Program-made: the position numbers and the translations under genes
Notes under the pieces: generated by a model
Told to the model about the DNA's origin: nothing
Database searches by the model: none
What the model saw: only the letters and a program-made list of their open reading frames with translations
Shown here: positions 33,869-43,672 of the stretch, piece by piece
Numbering within the stretch: position 1 is the stretch's first letter
Layout of the letters: each line of letters starts with the position of its first letter
Assembly: GCA_964518905.1 (NCBI GenBank)
Contig: CAZFJL010000007.1
Span: forward strand, 1-64,000
DNA length: 64,000 nucleotides
Direction of reading: 5' to 3'
From: RDYZ01 sp964518905
Lineage (GTDB): Bacteria; Cyanobacteriota; Cyanobacteriia; Cyanobacteriales; Geitlerinemataceae

Positions 33869-34549
33869 CTACTGCGCCACCACCCGCACCGATGTGCCTT
33901 CACTGACCCAGTCATACAGCTCGCGCACATCCGAATTACTCAAACGTAAACAGCCGTGGGAGACCGCTTGCCCGACGCTTGCGAGCTGGTTTGTGCCGTG
34001 AAAGCCGATCGCCCCCTGATCGCTAACCCAAAACTCGATCCAGCGATCGCCGAGCGGGTTCGCCTCACTGGGCTGAATTTCAATGTCGGTGAGCGGATGC
34101 CGCCAAACGGGATTTTTGAGTTTTTGCGTCACCGTAAACGAGCCGGTCGGGGTTTCCCAGCCCGGTTGACCAATGCCGATGCGATAGCTCCCCACCGGCA
34201 GGCCACGATCGAAGAGATACACGCGCCGTAAGCGTAAATTCACCACGAGGTAGGCGCGATCGCTCCATTCAGCGATCGGGGTTTGTGCGTGCAAAAATTG
34301 GGCGATCGACTGGGCGGCTAACCGTTGATGGAACCAGCGTTGCCACGCAATCACGGGCGGCAGATCCAGGCGGGTGCGTAGGATGGGGGGAGCAACTGAA
34401 CCGGTGGAGGGCGCGATCGGCGAGGGGCGATCGCTGCGGCTGGGCAAGAGATCAATGGCCACCATTAACCCGGCCACCGTGATGCAGGTGGCGGCGAGAC
34501 TGCGTAGCCAAAAGGGAGTGTAAACCATTGATCCAAGTGTTCCTGTCAA
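33869..34549 (-). CDS. L,D-transpeptidase (YkuD family)
   Basis: The 226-residue protein begins with an N-terminal membrane anchor or signal (about residues 9-33). The YkuD domain covers about 95-225, with VNLRLRRVYLFDRG at its start and the active-site pattern IGFHGTNQLASVG followed by SHGCLRLSN. C200 is the nucleophile. These enzymes form 3-3 cross-links in peptidoglycan or attach proteins to it in the periplasm. Its 3' end is 84 bp from the upstream edge of the ABC-2 gene. thiD lies upstream on the same strand after 19 bp. Confidence 0.9.
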   Translation of the reverse strand: MTGTLGSMVYTPFWLRSLAATCITVAGLMVAIDLLPSRSDRPSPIAPSTGSVAPPILRTRLDLPPVIAWQRWFHQRLAAQSIAQFLHAQTPIAEWSDRAYLVVNLRLRRVYLFDRGLPVGSYRIGIGQPGWETPTGSFTVTQKLKNPVWRHPLTDIEIQPSEANPLGDRWIEFWVSDQGAIGFHGTNQLASVGQAVSHGCLRLSNSDVRELYDWVSEGTSVRVVAQ

Positions 34550-34568
34550 GATGCGGAAATGATCGACG

Positions 34569-35420
34569 CTACGGTCGCGGATCGGACGACTTGAGCAGTG
34601 GATAGAAGTGGCCGACGGGGCCTTGACCAGAGCCGATCGCTAGGGCGTGCCGCAGGGCGTCGGTGACGAAGGTTTTCGCGCGGCGGACGAGGGCGAGACT
34701 GTCGCCACCATCACGGGCAATCAGAGCCGCGATCGCAGCGGAGAGCGTGCAGCCCGTGCCGTGGGTGTGGAGGGTGTCGATCGTTTCTGTGCGTAAGATT
34801 TCGAGCCGATCGCCATCAAACCAAACATCGACGCCACAGGCAGAACCGGCCATTGCGCCCCCTTTGACCAGCACGGCTTGAGCGCCGAGGGTGTGAATGG
34901 TTTGCGCGGCCTGCTGCATGGTGTCGAGGTCGGTGATCTCGATGCCGCTCAGGAGTTGGGCTTCGTAGCGGTTGGGCGTGACGATCGCCGCGCGGGGAAT
35001 GATGCGATCGCGCAGGGTAGCGATCGCCGCGTCGTCAATCAGCACCGCGCCCGTCCGCGACACCATCACCGGATCAACCACCAGCGACGTAATCCCGTGG
35101 GCTTCGATGCGATCGATCACCGCCTGCATAATTTCTACATTCAGCAACATCCCCAGCTTGGCCGCATCCACGCCGATATCGCTGACCACCGCGTCGATTT
35201 GCTGACTGACGGTCTGCGGTGGCATCGCTTCCACGTGGGTGACGCCGAGAGTGTTTTGCGCGGTGACGCAGGTGATGGCGCTCGTGCCGTGGACGCAGTG
35301 CATGGCGAACGTACGCAAATCAGCCTGGATGCCTGCGCCGCCGCCGCTATCGGAACCGGCGATCGTCAGGGCGACGGGGATGTGATTGGTTGGGGGTTGG
35401 GGAAAGTGCGGGGCTGGCAT
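34569..35420 (-). CDS. thiD: Hydroxymethylpyrimidine/phosphomethylpyrimidine kinase
   Basis: ThiD phosphorylates HMP and HMP-P in thiamine synthesis. The 283-residue ribokinase-fold protein shows IAGSDSGGGAGIQADLRTF near the start, the DPVMVSRTGAVLIDDAA core, VLVKGGAM, and the anion-hole/catalytic motif HGTGCTLSAAIAALIARDG near residue 235. Only 19 bp separate its stop from the L,D-transpeptidase start, so the two are probably cotranscribed although functionally unrelated. Confidence 0.94.
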   Translation of the reverse strand: MPAPHFPQPPTNHIPVALTIAGSDSGGGAGIQADLRTFAMHCVHGTSAITCVTAQNTLGVTHVEAMPPQTVSQQIDAVVSDIGVDAAKLGMLLNVEIMQAVIDRIEAHGITSLVVDPVMVSRTGAVLIDDAAIATLRDRIIPRAAIVTPNRYEAQLLSGIEITDLDTMQQAAQTIHTLGAQAVLVKGGAMAGSACGVDVWFDGDRLEILRTETIDTLHTHGTGCTLSAAIAALIARDGGDSLALVRRAKTFVTDALRHALAIGSGQGPVGHFYPLLKSSDPRP

Positions 35421-35682
35421 GGGCGATCGTGCGGTAAACGTCAGTCAGGACGATCTTACGAGACCGCTTGTGTGTAGCGATCGGGTTTGATCGTGCTAAA
35501 TCATGAAGACTTGAGAGCTTGTCCAAACGAATCCCGATACATTTTCTAGAATTGTGAGGGAAATTGTGGTGATTTTGGGTGATGAGTGGATCATAACGAT
35601 CAAATAGTTATCGGTTCTATCTCCATCATCTCGATCCCGATCTTTCCAAGCTCGATTCACTGGTTTTAACCACCACCATCCT

Positions 35683-37029
35683 ATGAACCGCCTGAACGAA
35701 CGGGCGTTTGATATTCTCAACGCCGAAATCAAACGCTGTCTCAAAGGAAATTCCTTTGATCGGAGTTCCTATCAATCTTTACGTCGCTATCTTGACCGAC
35801 TGTGCCTCGAATCCGGCAATCACATGACGTTTGCCGAATTATTGCGAGCGGTTCAAAGTATTGTGCCGTCCTTCAGTACCGATGTGGTGCGCCGAGCGGC
35901 TGCGGCCAATACAAAAACGTCAGACATCGGCGGCTGGCTGAAATGGGGCGTGATGTTTACGGCGGCATCTGTCGGACTCGTTGCGTTTGCCAATTTGCCC
36001 TATCCGATGATTCGCACTCCGGTCGCCGCCACCGCTCCGCTCATCTTGCTACCGAGCTTTATCAGCATGGATCGCAACTATCGCGCGGCGATCGCCAATG
36101 TTGAACAGGCCGACCAACTGGTCAATCAAGCCACCAGCGCCGCCGATCTCGATCGCGGAGCCGTCCACGTCACCGACGCCCAAGCTGCCCTCGATCGTCT
36201 ACCCGTCTGGTTCCTCGGCTACCAGCCGCAACGATACTGCACCTTCTTTGGGTGTGCGTGGAAATTCACCCTCGATGAATTTGAACAGGCTCGCAAACAG
36301 ATTGCCCGCATGGACGCGAGGATCTTTCAGGAGCAAAATGCTTTAGCGGACTACACCGCAGCCAGCGCGGATCTCGAAGCGGCACAGGAAACCTACGAGA
36401 TCGCCTCGACCAATGTGGAGAAAAATCAAGCTTTCGTCACCCAACAAACGGCGATTGATCGGCTGAAGGCCGTGCCCGCTGAAACCCTGGCCGGACGCCT
36501 TGCCCGCCAAAAAGCAGACAATGCCGATCGGGATTTAGCCTCCACCACCAACAGCGTAGCCAGCGATGCACGCACCAGCAATCTGGTCGATGCCGCGAAA
36601 GCTTTCGCGATGCAGGCGGCGACTCTCTCGCAAAATGCACCACATCCGGCGGCTCGCTGGCGCGAAATTGAGTCCCTATGGACAGAGGCCACGACGAAAC
36701 TGAAGAGCGTTCAACCAGATGAACCGGGGTATGCCGAGGCGCAAACCAAGCTAGCGGAATATCAGTCCAATATCAGCGCCACTCGAATTCGTCTAGCAGC
36801 GGAAGAAAGCGCCACCCGTTCGTTTGAGCAGGCCAATGCGCTGATTCCTCGATGGCAACGGATCGTTGCCCGCGACCCAGGCGATCCGCAACTGGTCAGC
36901 TTGCTACAACAAATTCTGATCGAACTCAAGGCGATCGAGAACGGCACAACACCTTACAAGGAAGCGCAAACGCTCCGGGAGCAGGCAGAGGAGGCGCAAC
37001 AAAAAATATCCGTCACAACTGACGATTAA
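35683..37029 (+). CDS. Membrane-anchored coiled-coil hypothetical protein
   Basis: Not recognised. Residues 1-80 are a helical cytosolic part (SYQSLRRYLDRLCLESGNHM). About 88-125 hold one or two membrane helices (WGVMFTAASVGLVAFANLPY). The remaining 320 residues are almost entirely helical, rich in Ala, Gln, Glu and Arg, with coiled-coil or TPR-like spacing (ASADLEAAQETYEIASTNVE). A short non-helical region WFLGYQPQRYCTFFGCAW has two Cys. The pattern suggests a scaffold or envelope-stress protein. It is monocistronic, and palindromic repeats follow. Confidence 0.75.
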   Translation: MNRLNERAFDILNAEIKRCLKGNSFDRSSYQSLRRYLDRLCLESGNHMTFAELLRAVQSIVPSFSTDVVRRAAAANTKTSDIGGWLKWGVMFTAASVGLVAFANLPYPMIRTPVAATAPLILLPSFISMDRNYRAAIANVEQADQLVNQATSAADLDRGAVHVTDAQAALDRLPVWFLGYQPQRYCTFFGCAWKFTLDEFEQARKQIARMDARIFQEQNALADYTAASADLEAAQETYEIASTNVEKNQAFVTQQTAIDRLKAVPAETLAGRLARQKADNADRDLASTTNSVASDARTSNLVDAAKAFAMQAATLSQNAPHPAARWREIESLWTEATTKLKSVQPDEPGYAEAQTKLAEYQSNISATRIRLAAEESATRSFEQANALIPRWQRIVARDPGDPQLVSLLQQILIELKAIENGTTPYKEAQTLREQAEEAQQKISVTTDD

Positions 37030-37050
37030 ATCCCTAGGGCAAATCTATCG

Positions 37051-37193
37051 TTCCCAGGCTCCGCGTGGGAATGCCGATCGGGACGCTCTGCGTCCCGCAA
37101 ACTCGCGATCCAGAGTCGTTTTTTAGGGTGGGCATTGCCCACCATCACGGATACTGATGTGCGGGCTGATCGGTGGGCAGTGCCCACCCTACC
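37051..37193. repeat. Cluster of palindromic repeats
   Basis: Four palindromes stand in a row: TTCCCAGGCTCCGCGTGGGAA-type (37051-37071), GGGACGCTCTGCGTCCC (37080-37096), TAGGGTGGGCATTGCCCACC (37125-37142) and GGTGGGCAGTGCCCACCCTA (37172-37191). The last type recurs at 52341-52380 and 54318-54340. No gene lies inside. They occupy the spacer before the PNPOx-like gene. Confidence 0.7.
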
Positions 37194-37221
37194 GGCTCAA
37201 TCCTCAATTTTCATCTTCCCA

Positions 37222-37812
37222 ATGACCGACATTCCCGACCTAGCCCCGTGGCGATCGCTCCTCGCCAAAGCGCTACACCAAAACCGTAGCCTGGTCTACT
37301 CCCGCTACCTCCAGCTCGCCACCGTCACCGCTGACCACAAACCCAGCAATCGCACCGTCGTCTTTCGCGGCTTCCTCAATCCCGGCAACCGCCTCCAGAT
37401 CATCACCGATACTCGCAGCGAAAAAATCACCCAGATCGCCGCCAATCCCCACGCCGAAGCCTGCTGGTATTTTCCCAAAACGCGCGTCCAGTTTCGTCTC
37501 GCGGGCACGATCGCGATCGTCACGTCCACCACAACGGATGAAACCCTGCAAGCCGCACGCCAAACCGCGTGGGAAAAACTGTCGGATAACGCCCGATCGG
37601 GATTTGCATGGCCGCAGCCCGGAGCCGATCGCGCCGACCCATCCGCCTTTGACGTGGAACCACCCGAGCCCGCTGCTCCACTTGCAGAATTCGCGCTACT
37701 CCTGCTCGAACCCGATCGCGTCGATCAACTCCAGCTACGCGGCGACCCGCAACAGCGCCAGATCTTCACGCGATCAGCCACCGGCTGGGAACAGCGCGAG
37801 GTTAACCCGTAA
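37222..37812 (+). CDS. Pyridoxamine 5'-phosphate oxidase-like FMN-binding protein
   Basis: From MTDIPDLAPWRSLLAKALHQ the protein has 196 residues and a split-barrel flavin fold. LQLATVTADHKPSNRTVVFR and ITDTRSEKITQIAANPHAEA then CWYFPKTRVQFRLAG are typical of plant/cyanobacterial PNPOx-like proteins. True PdxH enzymes carry a conserved C-terminal RxE-type ending; this one ends RSATGWEQREVNP and is a divergent member, so oxidation of PNP is not certain. An upstream in-frame ATG (37135) lies in palindromic repeat DNA and is rejected. It is convergent with the isoprenyl transferase gene. Confidence 0.8.
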   Translation: MTDIPDLAPWRSLLAKALHQNRSLVYSRYLQLATVTADHKPSNRTVVFRGFLNPGNRLQIITDTRSEKITQIAANPHAEACWYFPKTRVQFRLAGTIAIVTSTTTDETLQAARQTAWEKLSDNARSGFAWPQPGADRADPSAFDVEPPEPAAPLAEFALLLLEPDRVDQLQLRGDPQQRQIFTRSATGWEQREVNP

Positions 37813-37849
37813 TCTTTTCAGGCTAAATTCCGCAACTATCGATCCGCCG

Positions 37850-38626
37850 CTATTTCACACCACCGAAACGCCGACTACGATTTTGATAGGCAAATAAAGC
37901 ACTGCGGAACGCCTCACGATCGAACTCCGGCCAGGGCGTTTCCGTTACGTAGATCTCCGCATAGGCAATCTGCCACAGCAGAAAATTACTCACGCGCATC
38001 TCGCCGCTAGTGCGAATCATCAGATCCGGATCGCCCAGATTCTTGGTGTATAAGTGACGAGCGAATAGATCCGGATCGATTTGGTCGGGTTCCAGGATTC
38101 CATCTTTGACCTGCTGGGCAATGGCACGACAGGCATCGACGATCTCTTGCCGTCCGCCGTAGTTGGTGGCGATCGTGAATTTTAGGCCGGTATTATGGCG
38201 CGATCGATGCATCGAATCTGCAATCTCACGCTTGAGTTTTGCAGGCAAAACATCCAACTGACCGACAAATTGAATCTGAACTTTTTCGTCAATTAAATTC
38301 TGTAACTCTCTACGCAACACCCGCTCAAACAAAAGCATGAGGAAATTGACTTCCTCGCTGGGACGCGCCCAATTTTCTGTCGAAAATGCATAGACCGTCA
38401 GGGCTTCAATGCCCCAATCACTACAGTTACGCACAAGCCCTTTTAAAACATCAACTCCCCGTTGGTGTCCCATCGTGCGGGGCATTCCCCGGCTGCGTGC
38501 CCAGCGACCGTTGCCATCCATGATGACCGCAACATGTTTGGGCAATCGTTCACGATCGAGATCGGAGGGGAGCGCATTTAAAGTGATCGGCTCGATACTC
38601 ATCTTTTCGTGCCCACTTTCTACCAT
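37850..38626 (-). CDS. uppS: Isoprenyl transferase (undecaprenyl diphosphate synthase family)
   Basis: This cis-prenyltransferase condenses isopentenyl diphosphate with farnesyl diphosphate to make the C55 carrier of peptidoglycan and polysaccharide synthesis. Motifs: HVAVIMDGNGRWARSRGMPR with catalytic D37, ALTVYAFSTENWARPSEEV, and IRTSGEMRVSNFLLWQIAYA then EIYVTETPWPEF. The 258-residue size is normal. M9 at 38602 is an alternative start. No cdsA or other lipid gene is adjacent. Confidence 0.93.
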   Translation of the reverse strand: MVESGHEKMSIEPITLNALPSDLDRERLPKHVAVIMDGNGRWARSRGMPRTMGHQRGVDVLKGLVRNCSDWGIEALTVYAFSTENWARPSEEVNFLMLLFERVLRRELQNLIDEKVQIQFVGQLDVLPAKLKREIADSMHRSRHNTGLKFTIATNYGGRQEIVDACRAIAQQVKDGILEPDQIDPDLFARHLYTKNLGDPDLMIRTSGEMRVSNFLLWQIAYAEIYVTETPWPEFDREAFRSALFAYQNRSRRFGGVK

Positions 38627-38977
38627 AGACCGCTGTCAACCACGTATTCGACCGTAGGTATTCCCGAAATAGGTCGTTCGACCTTTGAATTGTACCTGTA
38701 CATTGAGAGGTGTACAGTTTGCACGCCAATCCAAGTTCTCGGAAGATCTCAGATGGAGCGCCGGTTAAAGCATTAGTCGAAGCGCGAGTGTTTTGGTTGA
38801 GTCTTGATGTGCGACGATCGGGGTTAATTTGCAAGCAGCAATCTGCGGCGTGGCTATGGTCATCGCCCGATCCGCGATCGCCAGGACTCGTACAAACGCT
38901 ACAAGCATTACGCGGTGAACGATCCCCGAAGTGAACGGAGATGAGCAAATTCACCCCTAACGCATTAGCATATACAT
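38627..38977. other. Intergenic region of 351 bp between uppS and ldpA
   Basis: Shared upstream region of two divergent genes. A 74-codon frame (38710-38934, plus) has no recognisable features and atypical composition, so it was not called. A small dyad, GGTCG..CGACC, lies at 38672-38682. Confidence 0.5.
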
Positions 38978-40090
38978 GTGAACGCCCTCCAAACACCACT
39001 TCAATCCCTAGAAGCCGGTACGTGGTTTAAAGCAATCTGCGGAGCTAGCTTTCAACACCTTCCGGCCATTCGCAGTTTGGCAATTGTCTACGCCTTAGCA
39101 GGTGCGGATTGTCTTGACGTTGCGGCAGATCCTGCTGTGATTGCTGCGACTAAGGATGGGTTGCGTGTGGCGGAACATTTGCGACATGAGTCGATCGCCC
39201 GTGGCTTCCCCAACACGCCGCCGCCGCTGCTGATGGCGAGCTTTAACGATGCTGAAGATCCACATTTTCGCAAGGCTCAATTCGACCCGCTGTACTGCCC
39301 ACGAAACTGCCCGCGCCCCTGCGAAAAGATTTGTCCGGCAGAGGCGATCAATTTTGAGCTGGGGGTAACGGGTAAGCCGCTCGGGGTGATCGATGCGCGG
39401 TGTTATGGCTGTGGTCGTTGCGTGCCGATTTGCCCGATCGGGGCGATCGAAACCCGTGCCTATGTGGCGACGCCCAAAAGTGTTGCGGCCACGATTGTTA
39501 ACGGCATCGATGCGATCGAAATCCACACCCGCCCCGGTTGCCTGCCCGATTTCTTGCGTCTGTGGCAATCTATTCAGCCCTGGATTAATCGGCTACGTCT
39601 GATCTCAATTAGCTGCCCCGATAGCCGTAAACTGGACGCGATCGACTATCTGCGCACGATCGCGGCTGAAATCACCCCAAACCTAAAACCGGTGTTGCTC
39701 TGGCAAGCGGATGGTCGCCCGATGAGCGGCGATGTGGGGAAAGGGGCGACGATGGCTGCGATTCATTTTGGGCGTAAATTGGTCGCGAGCAAGCTACCGG
39801 GCTTTATCCAACTTGCAGGAGGGACGAACGATCGCAGCGTGACGAAACTCAAGCAAGTCGGACTTAAACTCGGTCCGGGGGGGATTGCTGGGCTTGCCTA
39901 CGGTAGCTTTGCGCGTCGCCAGTTGGCAGGGGTGATCGAAGAGCTCGAAACCTTCTCTATCAATGATCGACTTGAACAACATCCCCATTTGCTCTGGTCG
40001 GCGGTGCGCCTTGCCCGAGATTTGACGGTGCATTTAAAGCCAGACATACGCTCCAATCTCGATCGATCTCGATCGCCCGACTTTCCCTGA
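38978..40090 (+). CDS. ldpA: Light-dependent period protein LdpA, Fe-S circadian input factor
   Basis: In Synechococcus elongatus LdpA carries Fe-S clusters and links redox state to the circadian clock. The 370-residue protein begins MNALQTPLQSLEAGTWFKAI. It has two Cys-rich groups: YCPRNCPRPCEKICPAEAI (about 107-125) and CYGCGRCVPICPIGAIE (about 142-158), together able to bind two 4Fe-4S clusters. Downstream parts resemble a TIM-barrel-like region (FIQLAGGTNDRSVTKLKQVG). kai genes are not in the window. The R3H ATPase gene follows 66 bp downstream. Confidence 0.92.
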   Translation: MNALQTPLQSLEAGTWFKAICGASFQHLPAIRSLAIVYALAGADCLDVAADPAVIAATKDGLRVAEHLRHESIARGFPNTPPPLLMASFNDAEDPHFRKAQFDPLYCPRNCPRPCEKICPAEAINFELGVTGKPLGVIDARCYGCGRCVPICPIGAIETRAYVATPKSVAATIVNGIDAIEIHTRPGCLPDFLRLWQSIQPWINRLRLISISCPDSRKLDAIDYLRTIAAEITPNLKPVLLWQADGRPMSGDVGKGATMAAIHFGRKLVASKLPGFIQLAGGTNDRSVTKLKQVGLKLGPGGIAGLAYGSFARRQLAGVIEELETFSINDRLEQHPHLLWSAVRLARDLTVHLKPDIRSNLDRSRSPDFP

Positions 40091-40156
40091 TGTCCGATCT
40101 CACCTTTCAGCTTCTCCCCTAACGAATTCGATCGATCGACCACCGAGCAAAATCTC

Positions 40157-42196
40157 ATGCCGAACGCAGATCCTAATTTGACGAATAGTCCTGATGAACC
40201 CAAGGTCGCAGCACAGGGCATGGAAACACCGCCCGCAGATACCGCGCTGTCGGGTCAAGAGTCGGAGGGATCGCCGATCATAATCGGTGCTGAGATTAGC
40301 ACTGAGATCGCCGCTGAGATTGCTACTGAGTCGGAGCTCGCCCCGATCGCGAGCGAAACGATCGCGGCTTCCCCCACCGAAGCACAACGCAATGCAGAAG
40401 GCGATTCGCATATGCGGCGCTATGCCGACGATCTCGATCGCCTGATTGATATTTTGCCCGAGGATCTGCGGGCTCCTCTGCAATCTCACGATCGCTACGA
40501 AGAGCTGATCGAAATCGTGCTGGATCTGGGTCGTCAACCCGAAGCTCGGTATCCCAATCAGGCCGAATACATTGCCGATCGCCTGATCACTCGCGAAGAT
40601 TTACACAATTGCGTCACGCGCCTCGGTCATTTTGGCGGCGATAACCGTGCCGGTATCGAACAAACCCTACACCGCATCAGCGCCATTCGTAACCGCGCGG
40701 GCGATATCATCGGCCTGACCTGTCGTGTTGGTCGATCAGTGTTTGGGACGATCGCCCTAATTCGCGATCTGGTCGAAAGCGGCGAATCGATTCTGATGCT
40801 GGGACGTCCCGGCGTCGGTAAAACCACGGTGTTACGCGAAATCGCCCGTGTTCTGGCCGATGACCTCGAAAAGCGCGTTGTGATTATCGACACCTCCAAC
40901 GAAATCGCCGGAGATGGCGACATCCCGCACCCGGCGATCGGGCGAGCGCGACGGATGCACGTCGCCAAACCGGAATTGCAACACCAGGTGATGATCGAAG
41001 CGGTGGAAAACCACATGCCCGAAGTCATCGTCATTGACGAAATTGGCACAGAACTCGAAGCTCTCGCAGCTCGGACGATCGCCGAACGCGGCGTCCAACT
41101 CGTTGGCACAGCTCACGGTAACCGCATCGAAAACCTGCTCAAAAATCCCACCCTCTCCGATCTGATCGGCGGCATCCAATCCGTCACCCTCGGCGACGAG
41201 GAAGCCCGACGGCGCGGAACCCAAAAAACCGTCCTCGAACGCAAAGCTCCGCCCACCTTTAGCATGGCGGTCGAAATGCTGGAACGCTATCGTTGGGTCG
41301 TCCACGACAACGTGGCGCAGATGGTCGATACCCTGCTGCGACGCGGCCAGCCGAACCCCCAAGTCCGCAGTTTCGACGCCACCGGCTCGGTCAAAATTGA
41401 GCATGAGCTACCGATCAGCGCGGTTCCCGTTCCGCCCAAAGCTGCCGGTCGTCAGGGGGGCTGGCGTGCTTCCGGAACCATGCAGCCCGTCTCGCCCCTC
41501 GATTCCAGTTCGAGTGTGGCGCTATCGCTCGATAGCCGCCCGCGTGTGCGTAAAGCTCGCAATGATAGCTCGGTGATGCTGCCGCCGACCCCGGCGCAAC
41601 AGTTCGAGCGGATGCTGGACGTGTCGCTGCAAGCACGGATGACAGGCGAGCTACCGAGTGCGGAGGCGTTGCGAGACACGGAGGATGAGGCGCCACAGGT
41701 TGTGCTGTATCCCTACGCGGTTAGCTCACACCAGTTGATTCAGGCGATCGAGCTGCTCGATCTGCCGATTCGGCTGACCAAGGATCTCGATGAGGCGGAT
41801 GCGGTGATTGCCCTGCGATCGCACCTCAAAAATCACGCCAAACTGCGCCAAATCGCCAAGGTGCGACGGATTCCGATCCATCCGATCAAAAGTAGCGGAA
41901 TGCCGCAAATCACACGGGCGCTGAAGCGAATCTTGAAGATGGATGATCCGGGAATGCCGGATGTGCCGGATCTTCAGCTTTTTTCGCGGGATGGTAGTGA
42001 TGACGAAATCGAAGCCCTGGAAGAAACACGGCTTGCCGTCGAGCAAATCGTCTTACCCAAAGGGCAGCCGGTGGAACTGTTACCCCGATCGCCCAAAGTT
42101 CGCAAAATGCAACACGAACTGGTCGAGCACTATCGACTAAAATCCGATAGTTTTGGCGATGAACCCAATCGTCGCCTACGGATTTATCCAGCCTAA
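40157..42196 (+). CDS. AAA ATPase with R3H domain (Ycf45-like)
   Basis: The 679-residue protein has an acidic disordered N terminus (1-90). An AAA/secretion-type ATPase domain follows, with Walker A GRPGVGKTT (about 216-224) and Walker B EVIVIDEIG (about 290). A linker of about 150 residues leads to a C-terminal R3H nucleic-acid-binding domain (SPKVRKMQHELVEHYRLKSD). The ATPase core resembles SpoIIIAA and chloroplast Ycf45. The R3H domain suggests binding to single-stranded DNA or RNA. The cellular role is unknown. It lies directly after ldpA on the same strand. Confidence 0.9.
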   Translation: MPNADPNLTNSPDEPKVAAQGMETPPADTALSGQESEGSPIIIGAEISTEIAAEIATESELAPIASETIAASPTEAQRNAEGDSHMRRYADDLDRLIDILPEDLRAPLQSHDRYEELIEIVLDLGRQPEARYPNQAEYIADRLITREDLHNCVTRLGHFGGDNRAGIEQTLHRISAIRNRAGDIIGLTCRVGRSVFGTIALIRDLVESGESILMLGRPGVGKTTVLREIARVLADDLEKRVVIIDTSNEIAGDGDIPHPAIGRARRMHVAKPELQHQVMIEAVENHMPEVIVIDEIGTELEALAARTIAERGVQLVGTAHGNRIENLLKNPTLSDLIGGIQSVTLGDEEARRRGTQKTVLERKAPPTFSMAVEMLERYRWVVHDNVAQMVDTLLRRGQPNPQVRSFDATGSVKIEHELPISAVPVPPKAAGRQGGWRASGTMQPVSPLDSSSSVALSLDSRPRVRKARNDSSVMLPPTPAQQFERMLDVSLQARMTGELPSAEALRDTEDEAPQVVLYPYAVSSHQLIQAIELLDLPIRLTKDLDEADAVIALRSHLKNHAKLRQIAKVRRIPIHPIKSSGMPQITRALKRILKMDDPGMPDVPDLQLFSRDGSDDEIEALEETRLAVEQIVLPKGQPVELLPRSPKVRKMQHELVEHYRLKSDSFGDEPNRRLRIYPA

Positions 42197-42240
42197 AGAC
42201 GGCTATCTCGGTCAAACGCTAGTGTCGCTCGCATTTGGTA

Positions 42241-42268
42241 GGCACAACTTGATCCTGTCCGTTGTGCC
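42241..42268 (+). terminator. Hairpin after the R3H ATPase gene
   Basis: GGCACAAC and GTTGTGCC form a perfect 8-bp stem around 12 nt, 45 bp after the stop codon, followed by CCATTTGTT. This is a weak intrinsic terminator. Confidence 0.5.
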
Positions 42269-42350
42269 CATTTGTTCCGACGTACCAACTGTCCGATAGG
42301 ATTGAGGACGCGATCGCGCCCGATGGGTGGGGTCTGTTTCGTTCGCCCGC

Positions 42351-43589
42351 ATGACCACTCAAATTCCCCCAGCGCTTATGCTTCGTGATGCCAAACTGAT
42401 CTTGCTGCTCGCGATTGGAACCCTGACGGTAATGGCGGGTGCTATCATCGCGCCGAACCTCCCAAACCTGGTCGCAGACTTTCAGCTCGATCCCGAAATT
42501 GCCGGTATTCTCGTGGGAACCCACTTGATTACGGTGGCATTATCGGTGCCATTTTTCGGCATTCTCGCCGATCGTTTTGGTGCGCTCACGGTCTTGATTC
42601 CATCTCTCATTGCCTACGCCATTTTTGGCATCGTCGGCGCGTTCGTACCGGGATTTCGATCGCTCCTCGTCCTGCGAGCCCTCCTCGGTATTTCTACGGG
42701 TGGACTCACCGCCTCTAGCATGGGCTTGCTGGGTAAGTTTTATCACGGCGAAGCACGGCAGCAGGTGTTGGCCTATGCCTCTGGCGCATTGGCGATCGCC
42801 AATATTTGCTATCCGTTGCTCGCCGGTCTACTCGGGTCGCTGGGCTGGCGCTGGGCTTTTTGTTTATACGGTCTGGCCATACCGTTTGCCCTAATTAGTC
42901 CGAAATTATTAAATCAGAGCGGCCCACTCGATTCGCACACTCATGTAAGCCTAGGCACGGACGGCAAACCTCAAACAGCCCAGTCCGTCCCCCTAATGGC
43001 CCTAATCACCGATCGCCAGATTTTTCCCATCTTGCTGGCGATGCTGGTCACCTGCGGCACAATTTACGTCACTTTTATCTACGTCCCGATCTATATGCGC
43101 GACGTCCTCCAAGCCACCACGGCCTCGATCGGGGCTGTCTTAGCTACCACCGCCCTCGGCTCTGGATTAATTGCAGCCTTTGGTGTTCGACGTTTAGCCC
43201 GAACCTTCGGTGGCCTCACCACGATTATCGTCGCCTACGGTCTGATGGCCGCGATGCTCGTTGCCTTTTCCAGCGTGACGAGACTACCGCTGATGTTTGC
43301 AGTCGCGATCGTCTTTGGCTTGGCCTTTGGGACGATCATGCCGAGTTTGTACGGGCATCTATCGGAACGGACGCCGACCGAATTTCAGGCGACGATCCTG
43401 TCGATGGGAACAGGGCTCGGGTTTTTGGGGCAGTTTTTATCGCCGATCGTGCTCGCGCCGATCGTGGCGAATTACGGCGTCGTTAGCGCCTTCACCACCG
43501 CAGCACTGTTTGCCCTCGGGACAGGCAGTCTCACGACATGGCAACTCAGCCAGCCCGTCACGTCCCCCGAAATCAATCGACGCTTCTAA
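42351..43589 (+). CDS. Major facilitator superfamily transporter
   Basis: An inner-membrane secondary transporter with about 12 hydrophobic helices. From MTTQIPPALMLRDAKLILLL it has 412 residues. Between helices 2 and 3 the MFS signature reads FGILADRFGALTVLI. VPIYMRDVLQATTASIGAVL and FGLAFGTIMPSLYGHLSERT in the second half repeat the pattern. It looks like a drug or metabolite efflux member, but the substrate cannot be named. The ATG at 42327 would add eight residues and is the alternative start. Confidence 0.88.
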   Translation: MTTQIPPALMLRDAKLILLLAIGTLTVMAGAIIAPNLPNLVADFQLDPEIAGILVGTHLITVALSVPFFGILADRFGALTVLIPSLIAYAIFGIVGAFVPGFRSLLVLRALLGISTGGLTASSMGLLGKFYHGEARQQVLAYASGALAIANICYPLLAGLLGSLGWRWAFCLYGLAIPFALISPKLLNQSGPLDSHTHVSLGTDGKPQTAQSVPLMALITDRQIFPILLAMLVTCGTIYVTFIYVPIYMRDVLQATTASIGAVLATTALGSGLIAAFGVRRLARTFGGLTTIIVAYGLMAAMLVAFSSVTRLPLMFAVAIVFGLAFGTIMPSLYGHLSERTPTEFQATILSMGTGLGFLGQFLSPIVLAPIVANYGVVSAFTTAALFALGTGSLTTWQLSQPVTSPEINRRF

Positions 43590-43672
43590 GAGCGCTATTT
43601 TGGCGCTATATCGCAAAAAAACATCGCTGATAAACCCCACATATCAACCGCACCACGATCGATTTAGGTGGA

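Noticed and set aside
38710..38934. 74-codon plus-strand frame between uppS and ldpA
   Set aside because: No recognisable motif, atypical residue composition and no ribosome-binding site.
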